Of a DNA stretch of 64,000 bases, positions 17,770 to 25,436 are shown one piece after another. The stretch spans positions 806,001 to 870,000 of the forward strand of contig NZ_FMHT01000003.1 of NCBI RefSeq assembly GCF_900091585.1, in the 5' to 3' direction. The notes under the pieces were generated by a model. The model had not been told where the DNA came from. It was given only the letters and a program-made list of their open reading frames with translations, and searched no databases. The position numbers and the translations under genes are program-made. Every line of letters begins with the position of its first letter. Within the stretch, counting starts at the first letter, position 1. Source of the stretch: Micromonospora nigra. GTDB lineage: Bacteria > Actinomycetota > Actinomycetes > Mycobacteriales > Micromonosporaceae.

Positions 17770-19389
17770 TCAGAAGAGCCAGGTCGGCACCTCCGGCTCC
17801 GCCCGCAGCGGAACCATCGTCGTCGGGGCGAGCCCGACCTCCGGGGCCGCCGCCCGGCTGCGGGCGCTGTCCGAGGTGGTGCCCGGCGGCGGGGCGGCGG
17901 CGCACCGCGTACCTGCGGCCGGCAGGACGACGTCGACCAGGTACCGGTCGATCGCCTCGTCGGCACAGGCCACCCGGCCGTACACGATGTGTCCCCAACC
18001 CTCGTAGGTCAGCAGTTCGGCGCGGTTGCCGAACTGGGCGGCGGCGCCCAGCGCCCAGTTGTAGCCGGTGGCCGGGTCGTGCAGCGAGTTCACGAACAGC
18101 AACGTCGTGTCGTTGGTCGCCTCGATCGGGCGCTGCGGGTTGGTGACGGGGTTCGGGAAGCCCAGGCAGATCGCCCCCACCGACGCCCGGGGCGGGTCCG
18201 GCAGGTCCGGCGCGGCGCGCTGAGCGTCAGCGGCGATCGCACTCCACTCGGTGAAGTCGCGGGCGGCGAGGTTCCAGTCCTGGCAGAGGACCGCCTGGTA
18301 CGCGAAGGGTACGACCACCGGTTCGTCCGGGGCCGACTGAATCCGGGCCGACTGATCCCGGGCCGGCTGCCGCTGCGCCGCTGCCGCTGCCGCCGGGCTC
18401 GACGGGCGGCCGGCGTCGAGGCGTTCCAGTTCGCTGGCGATGCCGAGCCAGTAGGGCTGGTAGTTGAGGTTACGCAGGACGAAGTTGACCAGATCCGGCT
18501 GCGTGATCCGGTAGCTCGGGTCGTCCGGGTCCGGCAGTTCGCCTCGTCCGGCGCGGTCGAGCAGCCGCTGCCAGAACTGGCGGATGTCCCGACCGTGCAG
18601 GGCGCACCGGGGCAGCCGGGCACAGCCGGACACGAACTCGTTGAACGAGTCCTGCCCGGTGGCCGCCTGGGTGACCGCGAAGCCACGGGCGTCCTGGCTG
18701 TGGTCCATCGTGCTGTCGGCGACGACGGCCCGCACCCGGTTCGGGTACAGCTCCGCATACTGCTGGGCCATCAGCGTGCCGTACGACATGCCGAGAAAGG
18801 TCAGCTTCTCGTCGCCGACCGCCGCTCGAATGGCGTCGATGTCGCGGACCACGTGCAACGTGTCGACGTGGTCGAAGACCGGACCGGTGCGACTGCGACA
18901 GTCGACGGCCAACTCGCGGGAGGCGGTGACCATTTCGTCGAATGCCGCCGGGGTGTTGATCGGCCCGGACGGCAGGTTGCCGATCGCGTCCAGTGAACAC
19001 ATCACCGGTGCGCTGCGGGCCACGCCGCGCGGGTCGAATCCGAGGATGTCGAAGTGGCGACGAAGGTCCTCGCTGTAGGCGTTCCACAAGGCCGCGTCGA
19101 CGCCCGAACCACCCGGCCCGCCCGGGTTGACCACCAGCGAACCGCGCCGCGCCTGCGGGTCGGTGGCTGGCCGCTTGGCCAGCGCCAACCCGATGGTGGG
19201 TCCGTCCGGGTCGGCCCAGTCGACCGGCACGTCCAGAGTGGCGCACAGGGCGGTGGCGTCCTGTGCGCAGGGCGCCCACTGCACCGCCCCGCCCGGTGCC
19301 GCCGCCTGCGCGGCCGGCGGGGCGAGTGACACCAACGTCAATCCCACCGCCGCAGCGGCAACCAGTTGCCGGATCAGTTTTCTGCGCAT
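17770..19389 (-). CDS. secreted alpha/beta-hydrolase, tripeptidyl aminopeptidase-like
   Basis: 539 aa. An N-terminal signal peptide (MRRKLIRQLVAAAAVGLTLV ... AQA) directs secretion. The alpha/beta-hydrolase core has the oxyanion region NPGGPGGSG, GFDPRGVARS, and nucleophile elbow GMSYGT (Ser near residue 201). The C-terminal TAP-like part supplies Asp (NSLHDPATGYNWA) and His (YEGWGHIVY). This is the Streptomyces tripeptidyl aminopeptidase / SlpD family, which removes peptides from N-termini in the extracellular space. Insertion of an Ala/Gln/Arg-rich patch near 330 (PSSPAAAAAAQRQPARDQS) is probably a surface loop. Stands alone on its strand. Peptidase specificity cannot be read from sequence. 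Confidence 0.9.
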   Translation of the reverse strand: MRRKLIRQLVAAAAVGLTLVSLAPPAAQAAAPGGAVQWAPCAQDATALCATLDVPVDWADPDGPTIGLALAKRPATDPQARRGSLVVNPGGPGGSGVDAALWNAYSEDLRRHFDILGFDPRGVARSAPVMCSLDAIGNLPSGPINTPAAFDEMVTASRELAVDCRSRTGPVFDHVDTLHVVRDIDAIRAAVGDEKLTFLGMSYGTLMAQQYAELYPNRVRAVVADSTMDHSQDARGFAVTQAATGQDSFNEFVSGCARLPRCALHGRDIRQFWQRLLDRAGRGELPDPDDPSYRITQPDLVNFVLRNLNYQPYWLGIASELERLDAGRPSSPAAAAAAQRQPARDQSARIQSAPDEPVVVPFAYQAVLCQDWNLAARDFTEWSAIAADAQRAAPDLPDPPRASVGAICLGFPNPVTNPQRPIEATNDTTLLFVNSLHDPATGYNWALGAAAQFGNRAELLTYEGWGHIVYGRVACADEAIDRYLVDVVLPAAGTRCAAAPPPGTTSDSARSRAAAPEVGLAPTTMVPLRAEPEVPTWLF

Positions 19390-19743
19390 GTTCCCTCTTC
19401 CCGGTGCTGTCCGGCTGTTGCCGGCGGTGCCGACGTTAGCGAATCCGGAATGCGTCCGTGGTTACGGGAACATGTCATCGACAATGCCTGCGGGAATGCG
19501 GATGGAATTGACCGGCAGGTTCACCGGCAGAACCGCCGGCACTTCATTTGTGCCGGTTCTGACGAATGGTGGGGCCGCCGACCGGCAGAGGGCTCGCACC
19601 GAATCTGCCGGTTGCCTTCGCCGCAGCCGGAAGGACCGGCTGTCAAGATGGCCCAGATCACAGACACCGATGCGGCCGGGCCGGGGCCATTCGCCACCGA
19701 GGGCCGACGTCCGGCTCCGGGAGAACGTCCGGCCGACAGAGGT
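19390..19743. other. intergenic region with hairpin near 19536-19556
   Basis: The stretch separates the hydrolase start from the stop of the SDR gene. CCGGCAC (19536-19542) pairs with GTGCCGG (19550-19556), extended by GAACCG/GTTC with a small bulge, and is a plausible terminator for the LLM-SDR operon. The hydrolase promoter must lie near 19400-19460. I see no gene here. Confidence 0.45.
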
Positions 19744-20556
19744 TCAGTGCGGGCGCGGCGACGCCCCCGCCCGCAGCCGACGGACGAGCTTACGCAGGCC
19801 CGACTGCCAACCGTCGGGATCCTCGGCGCGACGGCGGGCGTAGTCGGCCACCTCCGGGTGCGGCAGGATCAGGAATCGCTCCTCGGCCATGCCGGCGACG
19901 GTCACGTCGGCCACCTGGTCGGCGGTGAGCACCGCCCCGGACGCGGCGATCACCTGGGCGCCCAGATGCCCGGCGGCCAGGCCGTCGGCGAGCATCGGGG
20001 TGTCCACCCCCTGCGGGCACAGGGCACTGACCCGGATGCCCTGGTCACGGTAGGTGATCGACAGCCACTCGGCGAAACCGACCGCAGCGTGTTTGGTGGC
20101 GGTGTACGCGGCGTCTCCGACGGCGGTGAGCACCCCCGCCGCCGAACAGGTGTGCAGCAGGTAACCGGAGCCGCGTTCCACCATCGCCGGCAGCACGGCC
20201 CGGGCGGCGTACACGTGCGACAGCACGTTGACCCGCCACGCCCGGTCCCAGCCGGCGTCGTCGACCTCCACTCCCCCGCCGGTGGTCACCCCCGCGTTGG
20301 CGCAGAACACGTCGATCCGGCCGTACCGCCGCTCGGTGTCGGCGACCAGCGCGCGGACCTGCTCCTCGTCGGTGACGTCCAGGCCGACGGCGCTGGCGGC
20401 CGGGCCGATGCCGGCGGCCACCGCGCGGGCCGCGTCGACGTCGAGGTCGGCGAGCACCAGCGCCTCGGCGCCCTCGGCGGCGAACCGGCGGGCCAGCGCT
20501 GCCCCGATGCCACCGGCCCCGCCGGTGATGACCACGACCCGGCCGGTGAGGTTCAC
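19744..20556 (-). CDS. short-chain dehydrogenase/reductase (SDR)
   Basis: 270 aa from GTG 20556. The classical SDR cofactor motif TGGAGGIG opens the protein (VVVITGGAGGIGAALARRFA), followed by ADLDVDAARA, CANAGVTTGGG, and the catalytic tetrad region: Ser in LLHTCSAAGV, then YTATKHAAV (Tyr and Lys). The GTG start overlaps the TGA of the LLM gene (GTGA), so both are co-translated and probably act in one pathway. Substrate is unknown. Confidence 0.92.
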   Translation of the reverse strand: MNLTGRVVVITGGAGGIGAALARRFAAEGAEALVLADLDVDAARAVAAGIGPAASAVGLDVTDEEQVRALVADTERRYGRIDVFCANAGVTTGGGVEVDDAGWDRAWRVNVLSHVYAARAVLPAMVERGSGYLLHTCSAAGVLTAVGDAAYTATKHAAVGFAEWLSITYRDQGIRVSALCPQGVDTPMLADGLAAGHLGAQVIAASGAVLTADQVADVTVAGMAEERFLILPHPEVADYARRRAEDPDGWQSGLRKLVRRLRAGASPRPH

Positions 20557-21548
20557 GCGGCCCGCCCGGCGTCCGGGCCGAGTCGGGCGATGAGCGTGCT
20601 CAGGGCGGCCGCCCCGCCGGCGGCCAACTCGGGGGTGGGCAGCAGCGCCACCACGGGCACGTCCACGCCCGCGTCGGCGTACCGGCGCACCTGCTCCCGA
20701 CACTGCTCGGGCGGGCCGTGCAGCACGAGCGCGTCGACGACCTCGTCGGGTACGGCCGCGGCGGCACCGCGCCGGTCACCGGCGGCCCACGCGTCCCACA
20801 TCGGGGCGAGCGTCTCGTCGCGGCCCAGCCAGCGGTGGAACTCGGCGTACGCCGGCACCGTGAGATAGCTGGTGATGAGCCGGCGGCCGAGTTTGCGGGC
20901 GTACCCGGCGTCCTCGGTGGGGCAGACGAAGATCCGTGCGACGACGTCGAACTGGGGCCGCCGTTCGCCCAGTTCGGCGACGGCGCGGGGGACGTCGTCG
21001 GCGGCGAGCCAGTTGAGGATCACGCCGTCGGCCTCGGCGGCGGCCAGGCGGAGCATGCCGGGTCGCAGGGCGGCCAGCAGCAACGGCGGCGGCACGGCCG
21101 GGGGCCGCTCCAGGGTGAACCGGCGCACGGCGAAGGTGTCGAAGGCCCCGTCGACGGTCTCGCCGCGCAGCGCCGCGCGCAGGAACCGCAGCACGTCGCG
21201 GGTACGCCGGAACGGCTGGGTGAACTCCACGGCGTTCCAGTCACCGACCACCACCGGCGAGGAGGCCCCGAGGCCGAGGGCGAACCGGCCGGGGGCGGCG
21301 TCGGCGAGCGCGGCTGCGCTCATCGCCAGCAGACCCGGCCCCCGGGTGAACACCGGGGTGATCGCGGTGCCCAGCCGCAGCGACGGCTGCCAGGCCGCGG
21401 CGAGCGCCAGCGGGGTGAAGGCGTCGGCCCCGTTGACCTCGGCGGACCAGACGTCGGTGAAGCCGGCGTCGGTCAGGGCCGCGTAGACCGCAGCGTGGTC
21501 GGCAAGCGGGATCCCGCCCAGTGGCACCGTCATTCCCCATCGCGTCAT
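20553..21548 (-). CDS. LLM-class flavin/F420-dependent oxidoreductase
   Basis: 331 aa from ATG 21548 (a second ATG lies five codons on). The luciferase-like TIM-barrel is shown by GIPLADHAAVYAALTDAGFTDVWSAE, LRLGTAITPVFTRGPGLLAM, ALGLGASSPVVVGDWN and RTRDVLRFLRAALRGE. Actinobacterial members commonly use F420 and oxidise or reduce small molecules. It is the first gene of a two-gene unit with the SDR. Confidence 0.9.
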   Translation of the reverse strand: MTRWGMTVPLGGIPLADHAAVYAALTDAGFTDVWSAEVNGADAFTPLALAAAWQPSLRLGTAITPVFTRGPGLLAMSAAALADAAPGRFALGLGASSPVVVGDWNAVEFTQPFRRTRDVLRFLRAALRGETVDGAFDTFAVRRFTLERPPAVPPPLLLAALRPGMLRLAAAEADGVILNWLAADDVPRAVAELGERRPQFDVVARIFVCPTEDAGYARKLGRRLITSYLTVPAYAEFHRWLGRDETLAPMWDAWAAGDRRGAAAAVPDEVVDALVLHGPPEQCREQVRRYADAGVDVPVVALLPTPELAAGGAAALSTLIARLGPDAGRAA

Positions 21549-21737
21549 CGGTCGATGGTGCCCGCCGACCGGGGCGCGGAGCAAGATCCCTGACGGGTCG
21601 GACTGCCGGCGGTTGTCCTGGTGGTGAACGGGTCCGCCCGGCGGAGGCGCTGTCCCGGCACGCCGACGGTCCTGCCGTCGCCCCCCCGCTTCGACCCATG
21701 TCGATACTGTGGGAGGCGACGCGCTAGCCTGCCTGTC

Positions 21738-22601
21738 GTGACATTCTCGCTCGTCGCCCGTTCCGCCGACGGGATGCTGCACGGCGTGGCCGTGGCCAGC
21801 AAGTTCCTGGCCGCCGGCGCACTCGTCCCGGCCGCCGAGGCCGAGGTCGGCGCCCTCGCCACCCAGGCGCACCTGAACCTGGCCTACCGGCCGCAGGGGC
21901 TCACCCTCCTGCGCACCGGCGTGGCCGCTGTCGACGTGGTGGCCGGCCTGGTCGCCGCCGACCCTGACCGGGAGCACCGCCAGCTCGGGGTGATCGGCGC
22001 CACCGGGTCGGGCGCCACATTCACCGGTGCGCGCTGCCACGGCTGGGCGGGCGGGCAGGCCGGCGACGGCTGGGCGGCGCAGGGCAACATCCTCGCCGGC
22101 CCGCAGGTGGTCGACGCACTACGCGACACCTGGCTCGGCGGGGTCGACCTGCCGTTCGCCGACCGGCTGCTGGCCGCGCTGCGCGCCGGTGAGGCGGCCG
22201 GGGGTGACCGGCGGGGCCGGCAGAGCGCGGGGCTGCTGGTGGTCAAGCGCGGCGGCGGCTACGGCGGCACCGGCGACGTGCTGGTGGACCTGCGGGTCGA
22301 CGACCACCCCGACCCGGTGACCGAGTTGGCCCGGCTGCTGGCGGTCCACACGCTGTTGTTCAGCCGACCCGACCCGGCCACTCTGCTGGACCTGCACGGC
22401 GCGGTGGCAGCCGAGGTCGCGACGTTGCTGACCGCCCTGGGCCACCCCGCGGACCCGACCGCCCCCGAGGAGGCGCTGGTGTCCTGGGCCGGCCTGGAGA
22501 ACCTGGAGGAACGCCTGGTGCCGGGCCGCATCGACCCGGTCGTCCTGCACCACCTGCGCACCGCGGCCCCCCACGTCCCCACTCCCCGCTCCGCCCCCTG
22601 A
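21738..22601 (+). CDS. DUF1028 family protein (Ntn-hydrolase-like)
   Basis: 287 aa from GTG 21738. The start VTFSLVARSADGMLHGVAVASKF and following GALVPAAEAEVGALATQAHLN are typical of DUF1028, which has an Ntn-hydrolase fold; later QGNILAG and a GGTGDVLVDLRVDDHPDPV segment also fit. No ribosome site precedes the GTG. A TAGCCT -10 box at 21725-21730 ends 7 nt before it, so a leaderless transcript is likely. Biochemical role of the family is not established to my knowledge. Confidence 0.9.
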   Translation: MTFSLVARSADGMLHGVAVASKFLAAGALVPAAEAEVGALATQAHLNLAYRPQGLTLLRTGVAAVDVVAGLVAADPDREHRQLGVIGATGSGATFTGARCHGWAGGQAGDGWAAQGNILAGPQVVDALRDTWLGGVDLPFADRLLAALRAGEAAGGDRRGRQSAGLLVVKRGGGYGGTGDVLVDLRVDDHPDPVTELARLLAVHTLLFSRPDPATLLDLHGAVAAEVATLLTALGHPADPTAPEEALVSWAGLENLEERLVPGRIDPVVLHHLRTAAPHVPTPRSAP

Positions 22602-22621
22602 GCCTCCGCGCCCGCCGTGGG

Positions 22622-23404
22622 TCAGGGGGCGAAGAACAGGGGCGGAAAGGCGGCCCGGGACCGGGCGGCGCGGGCGGCGGGGGTCAGCTCCGCGCGGCCG
22701 GTCAGCGCCTGGACCAGCGCGACGTCGTCCCCGTCCAGCTCGGCCGGCACCGGGCGGCCGCCGGTGAGCAGGTCGACGACGACCCGTGCCGCACCCGGGG
22801 TCAGCCACGGCGGCCGCTCCAGCGCCGCCGCCAGGTCGAGGCCGTGCACCGCGACCTCCACCACCCGGGTACGGAGGAACTCCGCGACCGTCATCGCGTC
22901 ACCGTGCCGGGTCCGCACGACCCGGTCGGGCGGCACCGCGTCCAGGGCGGTGTCGGTGGACCGCCACGCCCGCTCGAAGCCCTCGGTCGTCGCCCGCCCG
23001 CTGTCGTGCACCCGCGCCGCCTCCCGGCGGCCGTCCTCGACCCGGGCCGCGTCCACCTCCGCAGTGAACTTGGCCGCGCCGAAGTAACCGGCGGCGTCGA
23101 CCAGCCCGACGGCGGGGGCCGGCACGACGGCGGGGGCCGGCACGACGGCGGGGGCCGGCACGACGGCGGGGGCCGGCACGACGGCGGGGGCCGGCACGAC
23201 GGCGGGGGCCGGCACGACGGCGGGGGCCGGCACGGCCAGCATCCCGGCCAGCCGGCCGGCGCCGGTGCGTACGTGGGCCAGCAACTGCGCCACGGTCCAC
23301 GGTCGGCAGGCGGTGGGCCGTCCCAGGGCGGCCCGGTCGAGCGTGCCCAGCACCTCGGTCAGCCGGGTGCACTCGTCGACGAACGCAGCGCGTACCGCTC
23401 GCAC
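22622..23404 (-). CDS. maleylpyruvate isomerase-like (DinB-fold) protein with PAPAVV repeats
   Basis: 260 aa from GTG 23404, 2 bp after the PAP2 gene, so probably co-transcribed. The mycothiol-dependent maleylpyruvate isomerase / DinB fold is indicated by RPTACRPWTVAQLLAHVRTG and MTVAEFLRTRVVEVAVHGLDLAAAL, whose histidines are candidate metal ligands. Between these parts lies a stretch of seven PAPAVV hexapeptides encoded by perfect 18-bp DNA repeats at 23107-23232, an insertion in the loop after the first helix. The rest of the protein looks intact. Substrate unknown. Confidence 0.85.
   Translation of the reverse strand: MRAVRAAFVDECTRLTEVLGTLDRAALGRPTACRPWTVAQLLAHVRTGAGRLAGMLAVPAPAVVPAPAVVPAPAVVPAPAVVPAPAVVPAPAVVPAPAVGLVDAAGYFGAAKFTAEVDAARVEDGRREAARVHDSGRATTEGFERAWRSTDTALDAVPPDRVVRTRHGDAMTVAEFLRTRVVEVAVHGLDLAAALERPPWLTPGAARVVVDLLTGGRPVPAELDGDDVALVQALTGRAELTPAARAARSRAAFPPLFFAP
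23107..23232. repeat. 7 perfect tandem copies of an 18-bp unit
   Basis: The unit CGACGGCGGGGGCCGGCA is repeated seven times without a mismatch at 23107, 23125, 23143, 23161, 23179, 23197 and 23215. On the coding (minus) strand each copy encodes six residues of a PAPAVV series, so copy-number change keeps the frame. Confidence 0.97.
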
Positions 23405-23406
23405 GG

Positions 23407-24294
23407 TCAGCCCTGGTAACGAGGTACGACGCGGTGCACCGCGACCAGCACCAGGGCCATCACCACACCCATCGTGCCGGCGATGCCGGCGGCGCTGCCG
23501 GCGTAGCCGACGAACAGCGGTCGGCGGGCCAGCTGGTCGGGTGGGACGGCCCGCAGGTCCACCAGCCAGGCCAGCGCGATTCCGCAGGCCACGATGGCGA
23601 GCAGCCCGCCGATGCCGAGCACCGCCGCGGCCACCCGGTGCGCGTCGGCGGATTCGATCTGGGCCTGTTCGCGCTGGGTGACGAGCAGCAGCAGCCCGGC
23701 CAGCGCCGCCCAGACGCCGACCACCAGGAACGCGGCCACCGCGTCGCTGGGCCGGTGCCAGCCGGCCGACAGGGTCGCGACGCCGGCCACCGCGGCGTAG
23801 CCGGCGCCGATGAACGCGCCCAGCGCCCGCACCCGGCGCGGCAGGACGAGCACCAGCGCGACCGCCACGGACGCGGCGACGGTGGTGTGACCGCTGGGCA
23901 GGCTGTTGCCCACGTACACCCGCTCGGGGTCGATGCCGTAGTCGGGGCGGGTGAGGCCGTACTTGAGCAGCTGGGTGGTGACGTTGGCTCCGGCGATGAG
24001 CATGGTGGCGGTGACGGCCAGGGCGATCCGGCCCCGGATCAGCGCGATGAAGCCGATCACACCGGTCGCGGCCAGCAGCGACACCACGGACATCGCGTTG
24101 AGGATGTGGTCGACCGGCTCGTCGATGTGGTCCTGGCCGATCCGGTTGCCGGTCAGGGCCACCGTGTCGATCCACTGGCCGACCTCGACGTGCAGGGCAC
24201 CACGCCACACGGCCAGGAAGCCCGCTGTCTGGACCATGGCCAGGACGACCAACCAGACCGCGGTTCCACCCCTCGCCGTCGTGCGCACCCGCAC
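23407..24294 (-). CDS. PAP2-superfamily membrane phosphatase
   Basis: 295 aa from GTG 24294 (GTG 24288 is also possible). Six or so transmembrane helices carry the three PAP2 motifs: LLKYGLTRPDYG, SLPSGHTTVAA and TLSAGWHRPSDAVAAF. Such proteins dephosphorylate lipid phosphates such as undecaprenyl pyrophosphate or phosphatidate at the outer face of the membrane. It is followed closely by the DinB-fold gene and diverges from the DUF3159 gene. Confidence 0.9.
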   Translation of the reverse strand: MRVRTTARGGTAVWLVVLAMVQTAGFLAVWRGALHVEVGQWIDTVALTGNRIGQDHIDEPVDHILNAMSVVSLLAATGVIGFIALIRGRIALAVTATMLIAGANVTTQLLKYGLTRPDYGIDPERVYVGNSLPSGHTTVAASVAVALVLVLPRRVRALGAFIGAGYAAVAGVATLSAGWHRPSDAVAAFLVVGVWAALAGLLLLVTQREQAQIESADAHRVAAAVLGIGGLLAIVACGIALAWLVDLRAVPPDQLARRPLFVGYAGSAAGIAGTMGVVMALVLVAVHRVVPRYQG

Positions 24295-24378
24295 ACCGTA
24301 GCGGCACGCCCGGCCCACACGGGCGGTGGGCCACCGGCGTCGGCGGGCTACTTTGGGCCCGGAGCGGAGGAGGTCGCG

Positions 24379-25119
24379 GTGACGAGCACACCCGAGCGGG
24401 AACCCGGTACGGCAGCGGCGAGGGCGACGGCGGCCCACGACGGCCCCGGCCCCGTCCCGGCGGACCGGCCGGAATCGCTCGCGGACCTGCTCGGTGGTCG
24501 GCGTGGCGCGGTCGACGCCACCCTGCCGCCGGTGGCCTTCGCCGTCGGCTGGCTGGTCACGGGCCAGTCCGTCTGGGGCGGCGTCATCGCGGCGCTGGCG
24601 ACCGGGGCGGGGGTGGCCGGCTGGCGGCTGCGTCGCGGGGACCGGCCGAGGTCGGTGCTGGTGGGCCTGCTGGCCGTGTGCGTGGCCGCGCTGGTGGTGC
24701 TGCGCACCGGCCGCGCCGAGGACTTCTTCCTGCTCCAACTGCTGGCCAACGCGGCGAGCACGCTGGCCTGGGTGGTCAGCGTGGTGGTCCGCTGGCCGCT
24801 GCTCGGTGTCGTGGTGGGCGCCGTGCTGGGACAGCGGGCGCGGTGGCGGCGGGATCCGGCGCTGCTGCGTGCGTACACCAGAGGCAGTTGGGTCTGGGTG
24901 GCCACGTACGTGCTGCGGGTCGCGGTGTTCCTGCCCCTGTACCTCAGCGGCCAGGTGCTCGCACTGACCGTGGCCCGGGTGGCGTTGTCCTGGCCGCTGG
25001 TGGCGGCTGTGCTGGCGGTCAGCTGGGTGGTGGTGCGCCGGTCGCTGCCCGACGGGCATCCCGGTCTGCGGCACCCGCTGCCGGGGCTCGCGCCGCAGGG
25101 GCGAGAAACCGGAAAGTGA
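24379..25119 (+). CDS. DUF3159 integral membrane protein
   Basis: 246 aa. After a polar N-terminus come ADLLGGRRGAVDATLPPVAF, the typical opening of DUF3159, and five or six hydrophobic helices. GTG 24379 follows GGAGGAGG. DUF3159 proteins are actinobacterial membrane proteins of unknown function. Divergent from the PAP2 gene. Confidence 0.88.
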   Translation: MTSTPEREPGTAAARATAAHDGPGPVPADRPESLADLLGGRRGAVDATLPPVAFAVGWLVTGQSVWGGVIAALATGAGVAGWRLRRGDRPRSVLVGLLAVCVAALVVLRTGRAEDFFLLQLLANAASTLAWVVSVVVRWPLLGVVVGAVLGQRARWRRDPALLRAYTRGSWVWVATYVLRVAVFLPLYLSGQVLALTVARVALSWPLVAAVLAVSWVVVRRSLPDGHPGLRHPLPGLAPQGRETGK

Positions 25120-25153
25120 GCGGCCGGAGAAGCGCGCGGCCGGAGAACGTGAG

Positions 25154-25185
25154 GGAGAGGCCGCCACGGGGGGAGCGGCCTCTCC
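25154..25185. terminator. terminator of the DUF3159 gene
   Basis: GGAGAGGCCGC (25154-25164) pairs perfectly with GCGGCCTCTCC (25175-25185) around a 10-nt loop, 35 bp after the stop codon. The rest of 25186-25395 shows no gene. Confidence 0.75.
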
Positions 25186-25395
25186 GGTGACGTACGTTAC
25201 TCCGTCACGAGCGTTCGTGTGAGCCCACGCGGGCCACAATTTTCGTCACTTCCGCCCCCGGGACCGGGGTCCCGACGGGTGGGGGCGGGCCGAGCCGTCC
25301 GCTGCGTCGGCCGAACGGTCGACCCGCCCCCGGCCTGACCGTGGGTGTCAGGCCGTCTGCCGGCCGGGCCCGTGTTCCCCCGGGGCCCGGCCGGG

Positions 25396-25428
25396 CTCCG
25401 GGTGGGCGTCCGCGACGCCCACCCGGAG
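25396..25428. terminator. terminator of the GH48 gene
   Basis: CTCCGGGTGGGCGTC (25396-25410) and GACGCCCACCCGGAG (25414-25428) form a perfect 15-bp stem with a 3-nt loop, 8 bp beyond the stop of the cellulase gene on the minus strand. Confidence 0.85.
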
Positions 25429-25436
25429 AGGTCGGA

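Noticed and set aside
23107..23232. CRISPR array
   Set aside because: The 18-bp units are directly adjacent with no spacers and lie in frame in a coding gene.
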